Notes under the pieces: model-generated
Database searches by the model: none
Told to the model about the DNA's origin: nothing
Seen by the model: only the letters and a program-made list of their open reading frames with translations
Assembly (NCBI GenBank): GCA_009920875.1
Contig: RFZE01000011.1
Coordinates: 1 to 20,371, forward strand
Origin: Alphaproteobacteria bacterium
Lineage (GTDB): Bacteria; Pseudomonadota; Alphaproteobacteria; RS24
Direction: 5' to 3'
Length of the DNA stretch: 20,371 bases
Program-made: the position numbers and the translations under genes
Shown here: positions 1 to 7,951 of the stretch, one piece after another
Position numbering within the stretch: position 1 is the first letter of the stretch
Layout: each line of letters begins with the position of its first letter

Positions 1-369
1 ATTGCAACGCGTTTGCGGGGCAAGCATTTGCCAACATTTACGCCGCATATGGATTGCGGTGATCATGTTGTTGTCATTAATGCCGATAAGGTGAAATTCA
101 CCGGCAAGAAAATGGCTGACAAAAAATATTATCGCCATACCGGTTATCCGGGCGGCATTAAGGAAACCACGCCGGAAAAAGTGCTGGAAGGCAAGTTTCC
201 TGAGCGTGTTGTGGAAATGGCCGTGAAGCGCATGTTGCCGCGTGGCCCGCTGGCACGTCAGCAACTCCGCAATTTGAAAGTATATGCCGGAAGCGAGCAT
301 CCGCATGAGGCGCAATCGCCTGAGACGCTCGATGTCGCGGCCATGAACAGCAAGAATGTGAGGGCATAG
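1..369 (+). CDS. rplM: 50S ribosomal protein L13 (5' end missing)
   Basis: L13 is an early-assembly protein of the large ribosomal subunit that binds 23S rRNA. The reading frame is open from base 1 (reads IATRLRGKH...), so the true start lies upstream of the window. About 122 residues remain of a protein that is usually near 150. The conserved L13 block RGKHxPTFTPHMDCGD is present at about residues 6-21, followed by the YRHTGYPGG motif and the MLPRGPLARQQL segment typical of the family. The stop TAG ends at 369, two bases before the rpsI ATG, so the two genes form the usual rplM-rpsI operon and are probably translationally coupled. The promoter is outside the window. Confidence 0.97.
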   Translation: MATRLRGKHLPTFTPHMDCGDHVVVINADKVKFTGKKMADKKYYRHTGYPGGIKETTPEKVLEGKFPERVVEMAVKRMLPRGPLARQQLRNLKVYAGSEHPHEAQSPETLDVAAMNSKNVRA

Positions 370-371
370 TG

Positions 372-887
372 ATGTCTGAGACAACGGAAACAACATTGGA
401 AAATCTCGACACGGCACTCGGCACGGCTGCGGCCGGTAACGAGAGTGCAGCTGTGGTAGCTGAAACGCCGGTCACACCTGCCGAGCCGAAAATTGACGAG
501 CAAGGCCGCGCCTATGCAACCGGTAAAAGGAAAAACGCCATTGCCCGCGTTTGGATTAAGCCGGGTAGCGGTGTCATCACGGTGAACGGCAAGGAAGAAG
601 AGAAATTCTTCGCTCGTCCCGTGCTGCGTATGATTTTGCGCCAACCGCTGGTTTCAGCCGAGCGCGACGGTCAATTTGATGTGATCGCAACGGTAAGCGG
701 TGGCGGCCTGTCAGGCCAAGCCGGTGCGGTGCGCCACGGCCTGTCTAAAGCGCTGACCTATTACGAGCCGGGCCTGCGCCCTGTGCTGAAAAAAGGTGGC
801 TTCTTGACGCGTGACAGCCGTGTTGTCGAGCGTAAGAAATATGGCCGTGCGAAAGCGCGCCGTAGCTTCCAGTTCTCGAAACGTTAA
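372..887 (+). CDS. rpsI: 30S ribosomal protein S9
   Basis: S9 is a small-subunit protein whose basic C-terminal tail reaches the P-site tRNA. The core starts at the YATGKRKNAIARVW motif. Conserved segments GGGLSGQAGAVRHGLSKAL and the terminal KKYGRAKARRSFQFSKR are intact. There is an acidic, Ala/Thr/Glu-rich N-terminal extension of about 45 residues, as in many alphaproteobacterial S9 proteins. ATG at 372 was preferred over an in-frame GTG at 369, which overlaps the rplM stop; the choice changes the protein by one residue (171 versus 172). It is the second gene of the rplM-rpsI operon and is closed by the hairpin just downstream. Confidence 0.97.
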   Translation: MSETTETTLENLDTALGTAAAGNESAAVVAETPVTPAEPKIDEQGRAYATGKRKNAIARVWIKPGSGVITVNGKEEEKFFARPVLRMILRQPLVSAERDGQFDVIATVSGGGLSGQAGAVRHGLSKALTYYEPGLRPVLKKGGFLTRDSRVVERKKYGRAKARRSFQFSKR

Positions 888-908
888 GCCTCTTTGCTAT
901 GGCGAAAG

Positions 909-936
909 AAAAAGGGGCTTTTTGGCCCCTTTTTTG
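909..936 (+). terminator. Rho-independent terminator after rpsI
   Basis: A GGGGC...GCCCC stem with a T-rich loop is flanked by an A-run upstream and a run of six T downstream. The layout is symmetric, so it could work in both directions. It lies about 22 bases after the rpsI stop and separates the ribosomal operon from fabZ, whose ribosome binding site (AAGGAG, 945-950) follows directly. Confidence 0.85.
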
Positions 937-957
937 TTATGAACAAGGAGAAATTTA

Positions 958-1443
958 ATGGGGGATTCGATGTCCGAAAACATTGAAGGCAGCAGCGTTA
1001 CAATTACGGAAATCATGGATTTCCTGCCGCACCGTTATCCGTTTTTGTTGGTTGACCGTGTGGTTGAAATGAATGGTGAGCAATCGGGTGTTGGCATTAA
1101 GAATGTCACCGCGTCCGAGCCGTGGTTCACCGGCCATTTTCCGGAAAATCCGGTATTTCCCGGTGTTCTGATTATCGAGGCGATTGCGCAAGTATCAGCC
1201 ATTTTGGTTCTGCAACACGCCAAAGATAGCGGCAATCCGATTGAGACCAAATTGATTTACTTCATGACGGTCGACAAGGTGCGCTTCCGTCATCCGGTAA
1301 CGCCGGGCGACCAGATGCGGATACAAGTGACGCAAATCAGGCGTCGCGGAATGGCCTATAAGTTTAAAGGCGAGGTTTATGTTGACGGTCAGTTAATGGC
1401 CGAAGGTGAAATTATGGCGGTCAATCACGACCCCGATGCATAA
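958..1443 (+). CDS. fabZ: 3-hydroxyacyl-ACP dehydratase FabZ
   Basis: FabZ removes water from 3-hydroxyacyl-ACP in fatty acid elongation (cytosolic, type II FAS) and has a single hotdog fold. The family signature LPHRYPFLLVDR is at residues 23-34. The active-site block GHFPENPVFPGVLIIEA runs 59-75, with the catalytic His at 60 and Glu at 74. Length (161) is normal. The start ATG has a good AAGGAG 7 bases upstream; a second in-frame Met at residue 5 is also possible. fabZ usually sits with lpxD-lpxA, whereas here it stands between rpsI and argC. It may therefore be a relocated or second copy. A general hotdog thioesterase is unlikely because the FabZ motifs are complete. Confidence 0.92.
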   Translation: MGDSMSENIEGSSVTITEIMDFLPHRYPFLLVDRVVEMNGEQSGVGIKNVTASEPWFTGHFPENPVFPGVLIIEAIAQVSAILVLQHAKDSGNPIETKLIYFMTVDKVRFRHPVTPGDQMRIQVTQIRRRGMAYKFKGEVYVDGQLMAEGEIMAVNHDPDA

Positions 1444-1452
1444 AGGTGCAGT

Positions 1453-2493
1453 ATGAGCGCGAGCAAAATCAGTGTCGGCATTATCGGCGCGTCGGGTTAC
1501 ACCGGCGCCGATGCCGTGCGCCTGCTTGCAGCGCATCCAAATGCCGAAATTAAGCTGCTGACGGGCAATGCCCATGCCGGGAAGGAACTGGCCGAAATTT
1601 ATCCTCAATTTGCGGGATTGGACGTGCCCGCTCTGGTGAAAGCTGAAGACGCTGACTGGGGTGGTATTGATGCGGCCATTTGCGGTTTGCCGCACTCGAC
1701 CGCGCAAGACGTTATCGCGCAAGTGCCGGACAGCGTGAAAATTATCGATATGTCGGCTGATTTCCGGCTCCGCAATGCCGATATTTATGCCGAATGGTAT
1801 GGCCGCAGCCATGATAATGCAGATTTGTTGAGCGAGGCGGTTTACGGCCTCACCGAGCATTATGCCGATGAAATTAAAAAGGCGCGGCTGGTCGCCTGCC
1901 CGGGCTGCTATCCGACGGCAGCGTTGAGCGCACTCTTGCCACTGCTCAAGGCCGGTGTGTTGAGCAGCGATGATTTGATTATCGACGCCAAGTCAGGCGT
2001 CACCGGCGCAGGGCGCAGTTTGAAAGAGCAAAACCTGTTTTCCGAAGTGGCCGAGGGCATGAATGCCTATGGCGTTGCAGCGCATCGCCATGCCCCTGAG
2101 ATTGAGCAAGAGGTCGCCAAAGCGGCGGGTCTCGACGATGTGCGGGTCAATTTCACGCCGCATCTCGTGCCGATGAATCGCGGCGAATATGTATCAATTT
2201 ATGCGTGCGCCAATGGTGCCAAAGCGGCTGATATGAAAGCGGCATGGCAAGATTTCTATGCCGACAAGCCGTTTGTGCGGGTGGTTGATGATGTGCCCGC
2301 GACGCGGCATGTGCGCGGCTCCAATTACTGTTTGTTGGCGGCTTTTGATGATCGGATTGACGGTCGGGTGATTTTGTTCTCGACGCTGGATAATCTGGTG
2401 AAAGGCTCGAGCGGGCAGGCGATTCAGAACATGAATTTAATGTTCGGCTTTGATGAGACAGCCGGATTGCAGCAGCAACCGCTTTATCCCTAG
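1453..2493 (+). CDS. argC: N-acetyl-gamma-glutamyl-phosphate reductase
   Basis: ArgC carries out the NADPH-dependent reduction of N-acetylglutamyl-phosphate to the semialdehyde in arginine synthesis. The dinucleotide-binding loop GIIGASGYTGAD is at residues 9-20, and the active-site motif CPGCYPTA has the nucleophilic Cys at 152. The KSGVTGAGRSLKE and HRHAPEIEQE segments belong to the long ArgC form (346 residues). The gene starts 9 bases after fabZ, so the two are probably co-transcribed. The rplM-rpsI-argC neighbourhood is widespread in alphaproteobacteria. No fault is visible in the frame. Confidence 0.96.
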   Translation: MSASKISVGIIGASGYTGADAVRLLAAHPNAEIKLLTGNAHAGKELAEIYPQFAGLDVPALVKAEDADWGGIDAAICGLPHSTAQDVIAQVPDSVKIIDMSADFRLRNADIYAEWYGRSHDNADLLSEAVYGLTEHYADEIKKARLVACPGCYPTAALSALLPLLKAGVLSSDDLIIDAKSGVTGAGRSLKEQNLFSEVAEGMNAYGVAAHRHAPEIEQEVAKAAGLDDVRVNFTPHLVPMNRGEYVSIYACANGAKAADMKAAWQDFYADKPFVRVVDDVPATRHVRGSNYCLLAAFDDRIDGRVILFSTLDNLVKGSSGQAIQNMNLMFGFDETAGLQQQPLYP

Positions 2494-2502
2494 GGGAAAG
2501 TC

Positions 2503-2541
2503 ATGCTATTGCCTTATTTGCTTTGCACAAAGGGCTTTTAA
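2503..2541 (+). other. Possible 12-codon leader ORF before the aminotransferase
   Basis: In the 63-base gap between argC and the aminotransferase, an ATG is preceded by GGGGAAAG (2493-2500). It opens a 12-codon frame, MLLPYLLCTKGF, ending in TAA at 2539-2541. Four of its twelve residues are Leu. A small palindrome CTTTG-CA-CAAAG (2521-2532) lies inside it. The SD-like sequence and Leu content are seen directly; a leader-peptide role is only a guess, and chance is quite possible at this length. Confidence 0.2.
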
Positions 2542-2556
2542 GCGAATGGAAGAAAG

Positions 2557-3759
2557 ATGGACCACGAATTTCATCGCATAGATAGATTGCCACCTTATGT
2601 GTTCGAGCGCGTCAACAAGCTGAAGGCGCAGGCGCGCGCGGATGGCAAGGATATTATCGATTTCGGCATGGGTAACCCCGATTTGCCGACGCCGGAGCAT
2701 GTTGTCGAAAAACTGGTGGAAACGGTTCGCAACCCGCGCACCCATCGTTATTCTGCATCGAAAGGCATTCCCGGCTTGCGTAAGGCGCAGGCGCGCTATT
2801 ATGAGCGCCGCTTTGGCGTCAAGCTCAACCCTGATACGGAAGTGATAGCGACGCTCGGTTCTAAAGAGGGCTTTGCCAATATGGCGCAGGCAATCTCTAA
2901 TCCGGGTGATGTTATTTTGGTGCCGAATCCGACTTATCCGATACATGCGTTCGGTTTTATCATTTCCGGCGCGACCATTCGCCATTTGCCGGTGCAAGAG
3001 GGTGATGATTTTTTCGCCGTGCTCGACCAAGCGGTGGTGCACAGTCATCCCAAGCCGAAAGTGCTGGTGCTGAATTATCCGGGCAATCCGACGGCGGAAG
3101 TGGTCGACCTCGCATTTTACCAAGAGGTCGTCGCCTATGCCAAAAAGCACGACATTATTTTGTTGTCGGATTTGGCTTATTCCGAGATTTATTTCGATGA
3201 AGACAATCCGCCACCGTCAATTCTGCAAGTGGAGGGTGCGAAAGATATTGCCGTTGAGTTCACCTCACTGTCAAAAACCTTCTCCATGCCCGGTTGGCGC
3301 ATGGGCTTTGCCGTCGGCAATGAAAAGCTTATCGGCGCACTGACCCGCATTAAATCTTATCTCGATTATGGCGCGTTCACGCCGATACAGGTTGCGGCGG
3401 CAGCGGCGCTCGACAGTCCGGAAGAAATCATCCGTGACATTCGCGCTGTCTATAAAGAGCGTCGCGATGTCTTGATTGATGCTTTTCATCGTGCCGGTTG
3501 GAATGTGCCGTCGCCGCCTGCCACCATGTTTGCATGGGCGCGCATACCGGCTCCCTTCGCCGATATGAAGTCACTTGAATTTAGCGAATTACTGCTCAAA
3601 GAGGCAGATATTGCCGTTTCGCCGGGTATTGGCTTTGGTGAATATGGTGATGACCATGTGCGCCTTGCATTGGTCGAGAATGAGCAGCGTATCCGGCAGG
3701 CCGGTCGCAGCTTGAAGCGCTTCATGGACGCGCACCTGGAAAAGAAGAAAACCGCATGA
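2557..3759 (+). CDS. PLP aminotransferase, AlaC/DapL-like (class I/II)
   Basis: This is a fold-type I PLP aminotransferase of 400 residues. The PLP lysine is K240 in SLSKTFSMPGWRMGF. Other cofactor residues are N177 (NYPGNPT), D205 and Y208 (SDLAYSE), and R248; a carboxylate-binding Arg is expected near the C-terminus. The overall sequence, from FGMGNPDLPTPEH onward, matches the group annotated either as glutamate-pyruvate aminotransferase AlaC or as LL-diaminopimelate aminotransferase. The sequence alone does not decide between alanine and lysine/aspartate-family substrates. The last four bases overlap the start of hom (ATGA), so the pair is coupled. The start has only a weak GGAAG signal. 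Confidence 0.9.
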   Translation: MDHEFHRIDRLPPYVFERVNKLKAQARADGKDIIDFGMGNPDLPTPEHVVEKLVETVRNPRTHRYSASKGIPGLRKAQARYYERRFGVKLNPDTEVIATLGSKEGFANMAQAISNPGDVILVPNPTYPIHAFGFIISGATIRHLPVQEGDDFFAVLDQAVVHSHPKPKVLVLNYPGNPTAEVVDLAFYQEVVAYAKKHDIILLSDLAYSEIYFDEDNPPPSILQVEGAKDIAVEFTSLSKTFSMPGWRMGFAVGNEKLIGALTRIKSYLDYGAFTPIQVAAAAALDSPEEIIRDIRAVYKERRDVLIDAFHRAGWNVPSPPATMFAWARIPAPFADMKSLEFSELLLKEADIAVSPGIGFGEYGDDHVRLALVENEQRIRQAGRSLKRFMDAHLEKKKTA

Positions 3760-5030
3760 GCGACAAAATCCGCATCGGATTGGCCGGTCTCGGAACGGTC
3801 GGCGCAACTGTGGCAGCGCGTTTGTTGCAGGGCGCAGTGCCGCGCGCCGAATTGGTCGCGGTTTCTGCGCGTGACGCGAAAAAAGACCGTGGTGTCGATT
3901 TGAGCACTGTTGATTTTGTTGCCACGCCGTTGGATTTGGCCAGTCATGACGAGGTTGATGTCGTCGTCGAACTGATTGGCGGCGAAAACGGTATTGCTTT
4001 GGAACTTGTCGAAGCGGCTCTTGAGAAGGGCAAACCCGTGGTCACGGCGAATAAGGCCATGTTGGCCAAGCATGCAGCGCGTTTATCCGATTTGTCAGTC
4101 GGTGGCGATGTGCCGTTGGCCTTTGAGGCGGCGGTTGCGGGCGGTATTCCCGTTATCAAAACCGTGCGCGAAGGTTTGGCCGGAAACGATATTCACCGCC
4201 TTTGCGGCATTTTGAACGGCACATGTAATTATATTCTGAGCCAAATGGCGGCCGCCGGTCTGTCTTTTGAAGAGGCACTGAAAGAGGCGCAAGAGAAGGG
4301 CTTTGCCGAGGCTGACCCGTCTTTGGATGTGAGCGGCATGGATGCCGGCCAAAAGCTGGCTATTCTGTCAGCACTGGCCTTTGGCGTTGCGCCGGATATG
4401 GATAATATTTCGGTCACCGGCATTGAGGCGATTACGGCGGCTGATATTGCCTTTGCTGCAGAGTTTGACAGCGTTATCCGTTTGGTGGGGCTGGCCGAGC
4501 GCAGCGGTAATGGCGTTTATCACAGTGTTGAACCTGTGCTGGTGAAAAAGGCGCACCCTTTGGCACAAGTGGTCAACGAATTGAATGCGGTAAGCATAAG
4601 CGCCGTCCCGCTGGGCGGTGTAATGCTGCAAGGCCCGGGAGCCGGCGGTGGCGCAACGGCATCTGCCGTATTGGCCGATATTTCCGACATTGCATCGGGC
4701 TTTGGCCGACCCTTATTCGACAGCACGGTGGCGGCAATGACAGAATCAGCCTCGTCAAATGCACCGGCGCGGGAGTTTTATATTCGCCTCGCACTGGCCG
4801 ATCAGCCCGGCAGCATGGCCAAAGCGACCCAAATTTTGGCGGAAAACGGCGTTTCTATTGAAGAAGTTGTGCAAAGGTCGTCAGAGGCAGGTGACAGTCA
4901 TTTGCCTGTGGTTTTTATTACTCATCAAGCAGAAAGTGCTGCATTGGAGACAGCTTTGGCCGCTTTGGAGCAGCAATCAGAAATATGTAATGCGGTGCTG
5001 GCTTTGCCGGTATTTGCTGAAGAGGATTAA
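3756..5030 (+). CDS. hom: Homoserine dehydrogenase with ACT domain
   Basis: This enzyme reduces aspartate semialdehyde to homoserine with NAD(P)H, the branch point to threonine and methionine. The Rossmann loop GLAGLGTVG is at residues 8-16, TANK with its conserved Lys at 97-100, and the substrate loop NGTCNYIL at 154-161. The catalytic pair D196/K200 lies in GMDAGQK. A C-terminal ACT domain (about 347-424) begins at FYIRLALADQPGSMAKA and usually gives threonine feedback control. At 424 residues it is a normal monofunctional Hom without an aspartokinase domain. It overlaps the aminotransferase by 4 bases and is followed 9 bases later by glpX. Confidence 0.96.
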   Translation: MSDKIRIGLAGLGTVGATVAARLLQGAVPRAELVAVSARDAKKDRGVDLSTVDFVATPLDLASHDEVDVVVELIGGENGIALELVEAALEKGKPVVTANKAMLAKHAARLSDLSVGGDVPLAFEAAVAGGIPVIKTVREGLAGNDIHRLCGILNGTCNYILSQMAAAGLSFEEALKEAQEKGFAEADPSLDVSGMDAGQKLAILSALAFGVAPDMDNISVTGIEAITAADIAFAAEFDSVIRLVGLAERSGNGVYHSVEPVLVKKAHPLAQVVNELNAVSISAVPLGGVMLQGPGAGGGATASAVLADISDIASGFGRPLFDSTVAAMTESASSNAPAREFYIRLALADQPGSMAKATQILAENGVSIEEVVQRSSEAGDSHLPVVFITHQAESAALETALAALEQQSEICNAVLALPVFAEED

Positions 5031-5039
5031 AAAACAATT

Positions 5040-6018
5040 ATGTCATCAAAAAAAATTGACCGCCAATTAACTTTGGAACTTGCCCGCGTAACCGAGCGCG
5101 CAGCGGTTGCCGCCTCAACGCTTATCGGGCGCGGCGACGAAAAAGCAGCCGACCAAGCGGCGGTCGATGCCATGCGCCGCGAGTTAAACACGCTCAATAT
5201 TGATGGCGAAGTGGTGATTGGGGAAGGCGAACGCGACGAAGCGCCGATGCTTTATATTGGTGAAAAAGTCGGCACCGGCAAAGGCCCGAAAGTGGATATT
5301 GCGCTCGACCCGTTGGAAGGCACGACACTTACCGCCAAAGGCATGCCCAATGCGCTGGCCGTGGTGGCGATGGCGCAGGGCGGAAGCCTGCTCAATGCGC
5401 CCGATGTCTATATGGAAAAAATCGCTATTGGCGGCGGTTACCCGGCCGGTTTGGTCGATTTGGATGCTGACCCTGCCGATAACGTCAAGGCATTGGCGAA
5501 AGCCAAAGGCGTTGACGTTGAGCTGATAAATGTATGCGTGCTTGACCGTCCGCGCCACGCTGAAATTATTGCCAAAGTGCGCGAGGTTGGCGCGCGCGTG
5601 ACGCTGATTACCGATGGCGATATTGCCGGTGTTATTCATTGCACTGACCCTGCTACCGGTATCGACATGTATATGGGCACGGGTGGTGCGCCGGAGGGCG
5701 TATTGGCCGCTGCCGGTCTGCGCTGCACAGGGGGGCAAATGCAGGGCCGACTGGTGACCGGTAGCGAAGACCAAAAAGCGCGTGCCGCCAAAAATGGGCA
5801 TTACCGATTTTTCCAAAAAATATGAAATGGAAGAAATGGCCAGTGGCGATGTCGTCTTGTCTGTCACCGGCGTAACGGCAGGCTCAATGCTGTCAGGCAT
5901 TGAAAGGCGCGGTGATGAAGTATGGACAGACACGCTGCTCATGCGCTCATCAACCGGCACTATTCGCTGGATTAAAGCGCGCCACAGCCACATAGATAAA
6001 TTCAACATTGATGACTGA
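5040..6018 (+). CDS. glpX: Class II fructose-1,6-bisphosphatase, broken by a one-base frameshift
   Basis: GlpX hydrolyses fructose-1,6-bisphosphate in gluconeogenesis. Residues D33 and E57 and the D-x3-DPLEGT block (86-95) match the metal and substrate site. The frame starting at 5040 reads normally through K251, then shifts at an A5 run (5790-5794) and ends early at 5825 after ten unrelated residues. The following frame continues the family sequence (MGITDFSKKYEME..., ...SSTGTIRWIKARHS) to TGA at 6016-6018. Removing one A restores a normal 325-residue protein with 74 more residues. It is either a homopolymer sequencing error or a recent mutation. The end overlaps recJ by 8 bases; the upstream gap to hom is 9 bases. 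Confidence 0.9.
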
Positions 6019-7792
6019 AGAAACTGACCGCGCTGCTTTGGGTGTCTCCCGATCGGCAGCGGGACAGTTTTGGGTCATGCAGGAAACCGACGATCGGCAG
6101 GTTTTGGCCTTGTCGCAACGTTTGGGGTTGCCCGATTTATTATGCCGTATGTTGGCGGCGCGCGGTGTTTCCAGCGAGCAAGCGCCGTCTTATCTCGACC
6201 CGAAGCTGCGTGACCTGCTGGTTGACCCGTCATGCCTTGCCGATATGGACAAGGCCTGTGACAGATTGGCGACGGCGATTATTGACGATGAGAAGATTGC
6301 CGTGTTCGGCGATTATGATGTCGACGGCGCAACTTCATCGTCCCTGCTTATTCGCTATTGGCGCGCCTGCGGTCGTGAGATGGGTTTTTACATTCCTGAC
6401 CGCACGGCGGAAGGTTATGGCCCCAATGAAGCGGCTTTTAAAAAACTGTTCGATGAAGGCTACAAGATTTTGGTCACCGTCGATTGTGGCACCATGGCAC
6501 ATGACGTTTTGGCAGCTGCCGAAGCGCGTGGCCAAGAGGTGATTGTCGCTGACCATCACCAAACGGGTGGCGGTCTTCCCAGTTGTTTTGCTCTGATAAA
6601 TCCGCGCCGCGCTGACGATGAAAGTGGCTTAGGGCATCTGGCGGCGGTTGGTGTGACGTTCATGCTGCTGGTCGGTCTTAATCGCAGTTTGCGCCAAAAG
6701 GATTTCTTTGAAGGGCGCAATGAACCTGATTTGACGCATTTTCTCGATCTTGTCGCGCTTGGCACGGTTTGTGACGTTGTGCCGCTTGAGGGTATCAATC
6801 GTGCTTTTGTGCGGCAGGGGCTGGCGGTGATGCAGCATGGCCGCAATCTCGGCGTGCAAGCGCTCGGTAAAGTGGCGCGCGCCGAGGGGGTGTGGGGCAC
6901 GTATCAGCTTGGTTTTCAGCTCGGCCCGCGTGTAAATGCAGGTGGTCGCGTCGGCCAATCGGAAATCGGCACGCGCCTGCTGACCACTGAAAACCCTGAT
7001 GAAGCGGCGGGTTATGCCGCGCGGCTTGATGATTTCAATAGCCAACGGCGGCTTATCGAAGCCGAAGTGCAGGAAGCGGCGACCCGCAATGTTGAGGCGA
7101 TACTGGCGCAAGGCAATGCGCTGCCGCCATATATTTTACAGGCCGGTGATGGCTGGCATGCCGGTGTCATCGGCATTGTCGCCGGTCGGCTGAAAGATAA
7201 ATATCACCGTCCGACTTTCGTCATTGCCTTTGATGAGGACGGGTTGGGCAAAGGCTCGGCGCGTTCCATCAGTTCTGTTGATGTCGGTCGCCTTGTCGCC
7301 GGTGCGGTCGATGAGAAGCTGATTGAAGCGGGTGGCGGTCATGCTATGGCGGCGGGGGTGACGCTGCACCGCGAGCAATTGCCCGCATTTGAGGCTTATC
7401 TTGGCGAAGCGCTCGGCACAATGGCGCTTGATGCGCCTCGCCGCTTGCGCCTTGATGCTAGCCTGACGCCGCAAGCAGCGACCCGCGAATTATGGGAAAC
7501 GATGCAGCAAGTGGGCCCGTTTGGTGCGGGTAACCCAGAGCCTCGCTTGGTTTTACCCGCCGTTAAAGTGGTCAATCACGGCATTGTTGGCGATGGCCAT
7601 GTGCGCTGTGTTTTTTCCGGCGAGGGCGGCGGGCGACTCAAAGCCATGGCTTTTGCATCCGTGCCGGAAGAGGTGCGCCTCTTGCTTCAGACAACCCGCG
7701 AGCCGGTTCATATCGCCGGTTATTTGCGCGCCGATGACTGGAACGGGCGGCGCGATGTGCAGTTTATGGTTCATGATGCCGCACCCGCATAA
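6011..7792 (+). CDS. recJ: Single-stranded-DNA-specific exonuclease RecJ
   Basis: RecJ degrades single-stranded DNA 5' to 3' in recombination and repair. Numbered from the ATG at 6011 (593 residues), the DHH-family motifs are FGDYDVDG (99-106), VDCG (about 158-161) and ADHH (180-183). A GGGHAMAAG motif of the DHHA1 domain is at 441-449, and a C-terminal OB-like region (about 480-593) follows. The N-terminus carries the usual LPDLLCRMLAARG and FLDP-like SYLDPKLRDL segments. A TTG at 6008 is also possible as start. It overlaps the glpX end by 8 bases and is the last gene of the aminotransferase-hom-glpX-recJ run, an arrangement common in alphaproteobacteria. Confidence 0.96.
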   Translation: MTEETDRAALGVSRSAAGQFWVMQETDDRQVLALSQRLGLPDLLCRMLAARGVSSEQAPSYLDPKLRDLLVDPSCLADMDKACDRLATAIIDDEKIAVFGDYDVDGATSSSLLIRYWRACGREMGFYIPDRTAEGYGPNEAAFKKLFDEGYKILVTVDCGTMAHDVLAAAEARGQEVIVADHHQTGGGLPSCFALINPRRADDESGLGHLAAVGVTFMLLVGLNRSLRQKDFFEGRNEPDLTHFLDLVALGTVCDVVPLEGINRAFVRQGLAVMQHGRNLGVQALGKVARAEGVWGTYQLGFQLGPRVNAGGRVGQSEIGTRLLTTENPDEAAGYAARLDDFNSQRRLIEAEVQEAATRNVEAILAQGNALPPYILQAGDGWHAGVIGIVAGRLKDKYHRPTFVIAFDEDGLGKGSARSISSVDVGRLVAGAVDEKLIEAGGGHAMAAGVTLHREQLPAFEAYLGEALGTMALDAPRRLRLDASLTPQAATRELWETMQQVGPFGAGNPEPRLVLPAVKVVNHGIVGDGHVRCVFSGEGGGRLKAMAFASVPEEVRLLLQTTREPVHIAGYLRADDWNGRRDVQFMVHDAAPA

Positions 7793-7808
7793 GCAGCTTT
7801 TGCAAGGC

Positions 7809-7837
7809 TTGAAAAGCAAAGCGTTTAAGGATATATC
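7809..7837 (+). promoter_or_regulatory. Likely promoter of tRNA-Glu
   Basis: TTGAAA (7809-7814) and TATATC (7832-7837) are separated by exactly 17 bases. A start near 7844 would leave a leader of about 15 bases before the mature tRNA. It lies just after the recJ stop. Confidence 0.5.
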
Positions 7838-7858
7838 ATCACCCAACGAGGCAATGGA

Positions 7859-7933
7859 GCGCCCTTCGTCTATCGGTTAGGACGCCAGGTTTTCAACCTG
7901 GAAAGAGGGGTTCGATTCCCCTAGGGCGTGCCA
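7859..7933 (+). tRNA. tRNA-Glu (anticodon TTC)
   Basis: A full cloverleaf can be folded. The acceptor stem 7859-7865 pairs with 7923-7929 (one G-T pair). The anticodon stem CCAGG/CCTGG encloses loop TTTTCAA with anticodon TTC, and the T-arm is AGGGG-TTCGATT-CCCCT. Discriminator G is followed by an encoded CCA (7931-7933). The gene stands alone between recJ and the convergent msrA. Confidence 0.96.
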
Positions 7934-7951
7934 TGCTCGGTGTTTTCCCCA

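Noticed and set aside
3486..4073. 195-codon minus-strand ORF opposite the aminotransferase-hom junction
   Set aside because: It is an antisense shadow of conserved genes without any recognisable motif or ribosome site.
4759..5070. 103-codon ORF overlapping the end of hom and start of glpX
   Set aside because: It is a shadow frame of two well-supported genes with an unlikely Trp/Lys-rich composition.
5782..5830. Programmed ribosomal frameshifting in glpX
   Set aside because: There is no canonical slippery heptamer or clear downstream stimulator, and GlpX is not known to use recoding. A homopolymer indel is simpler.
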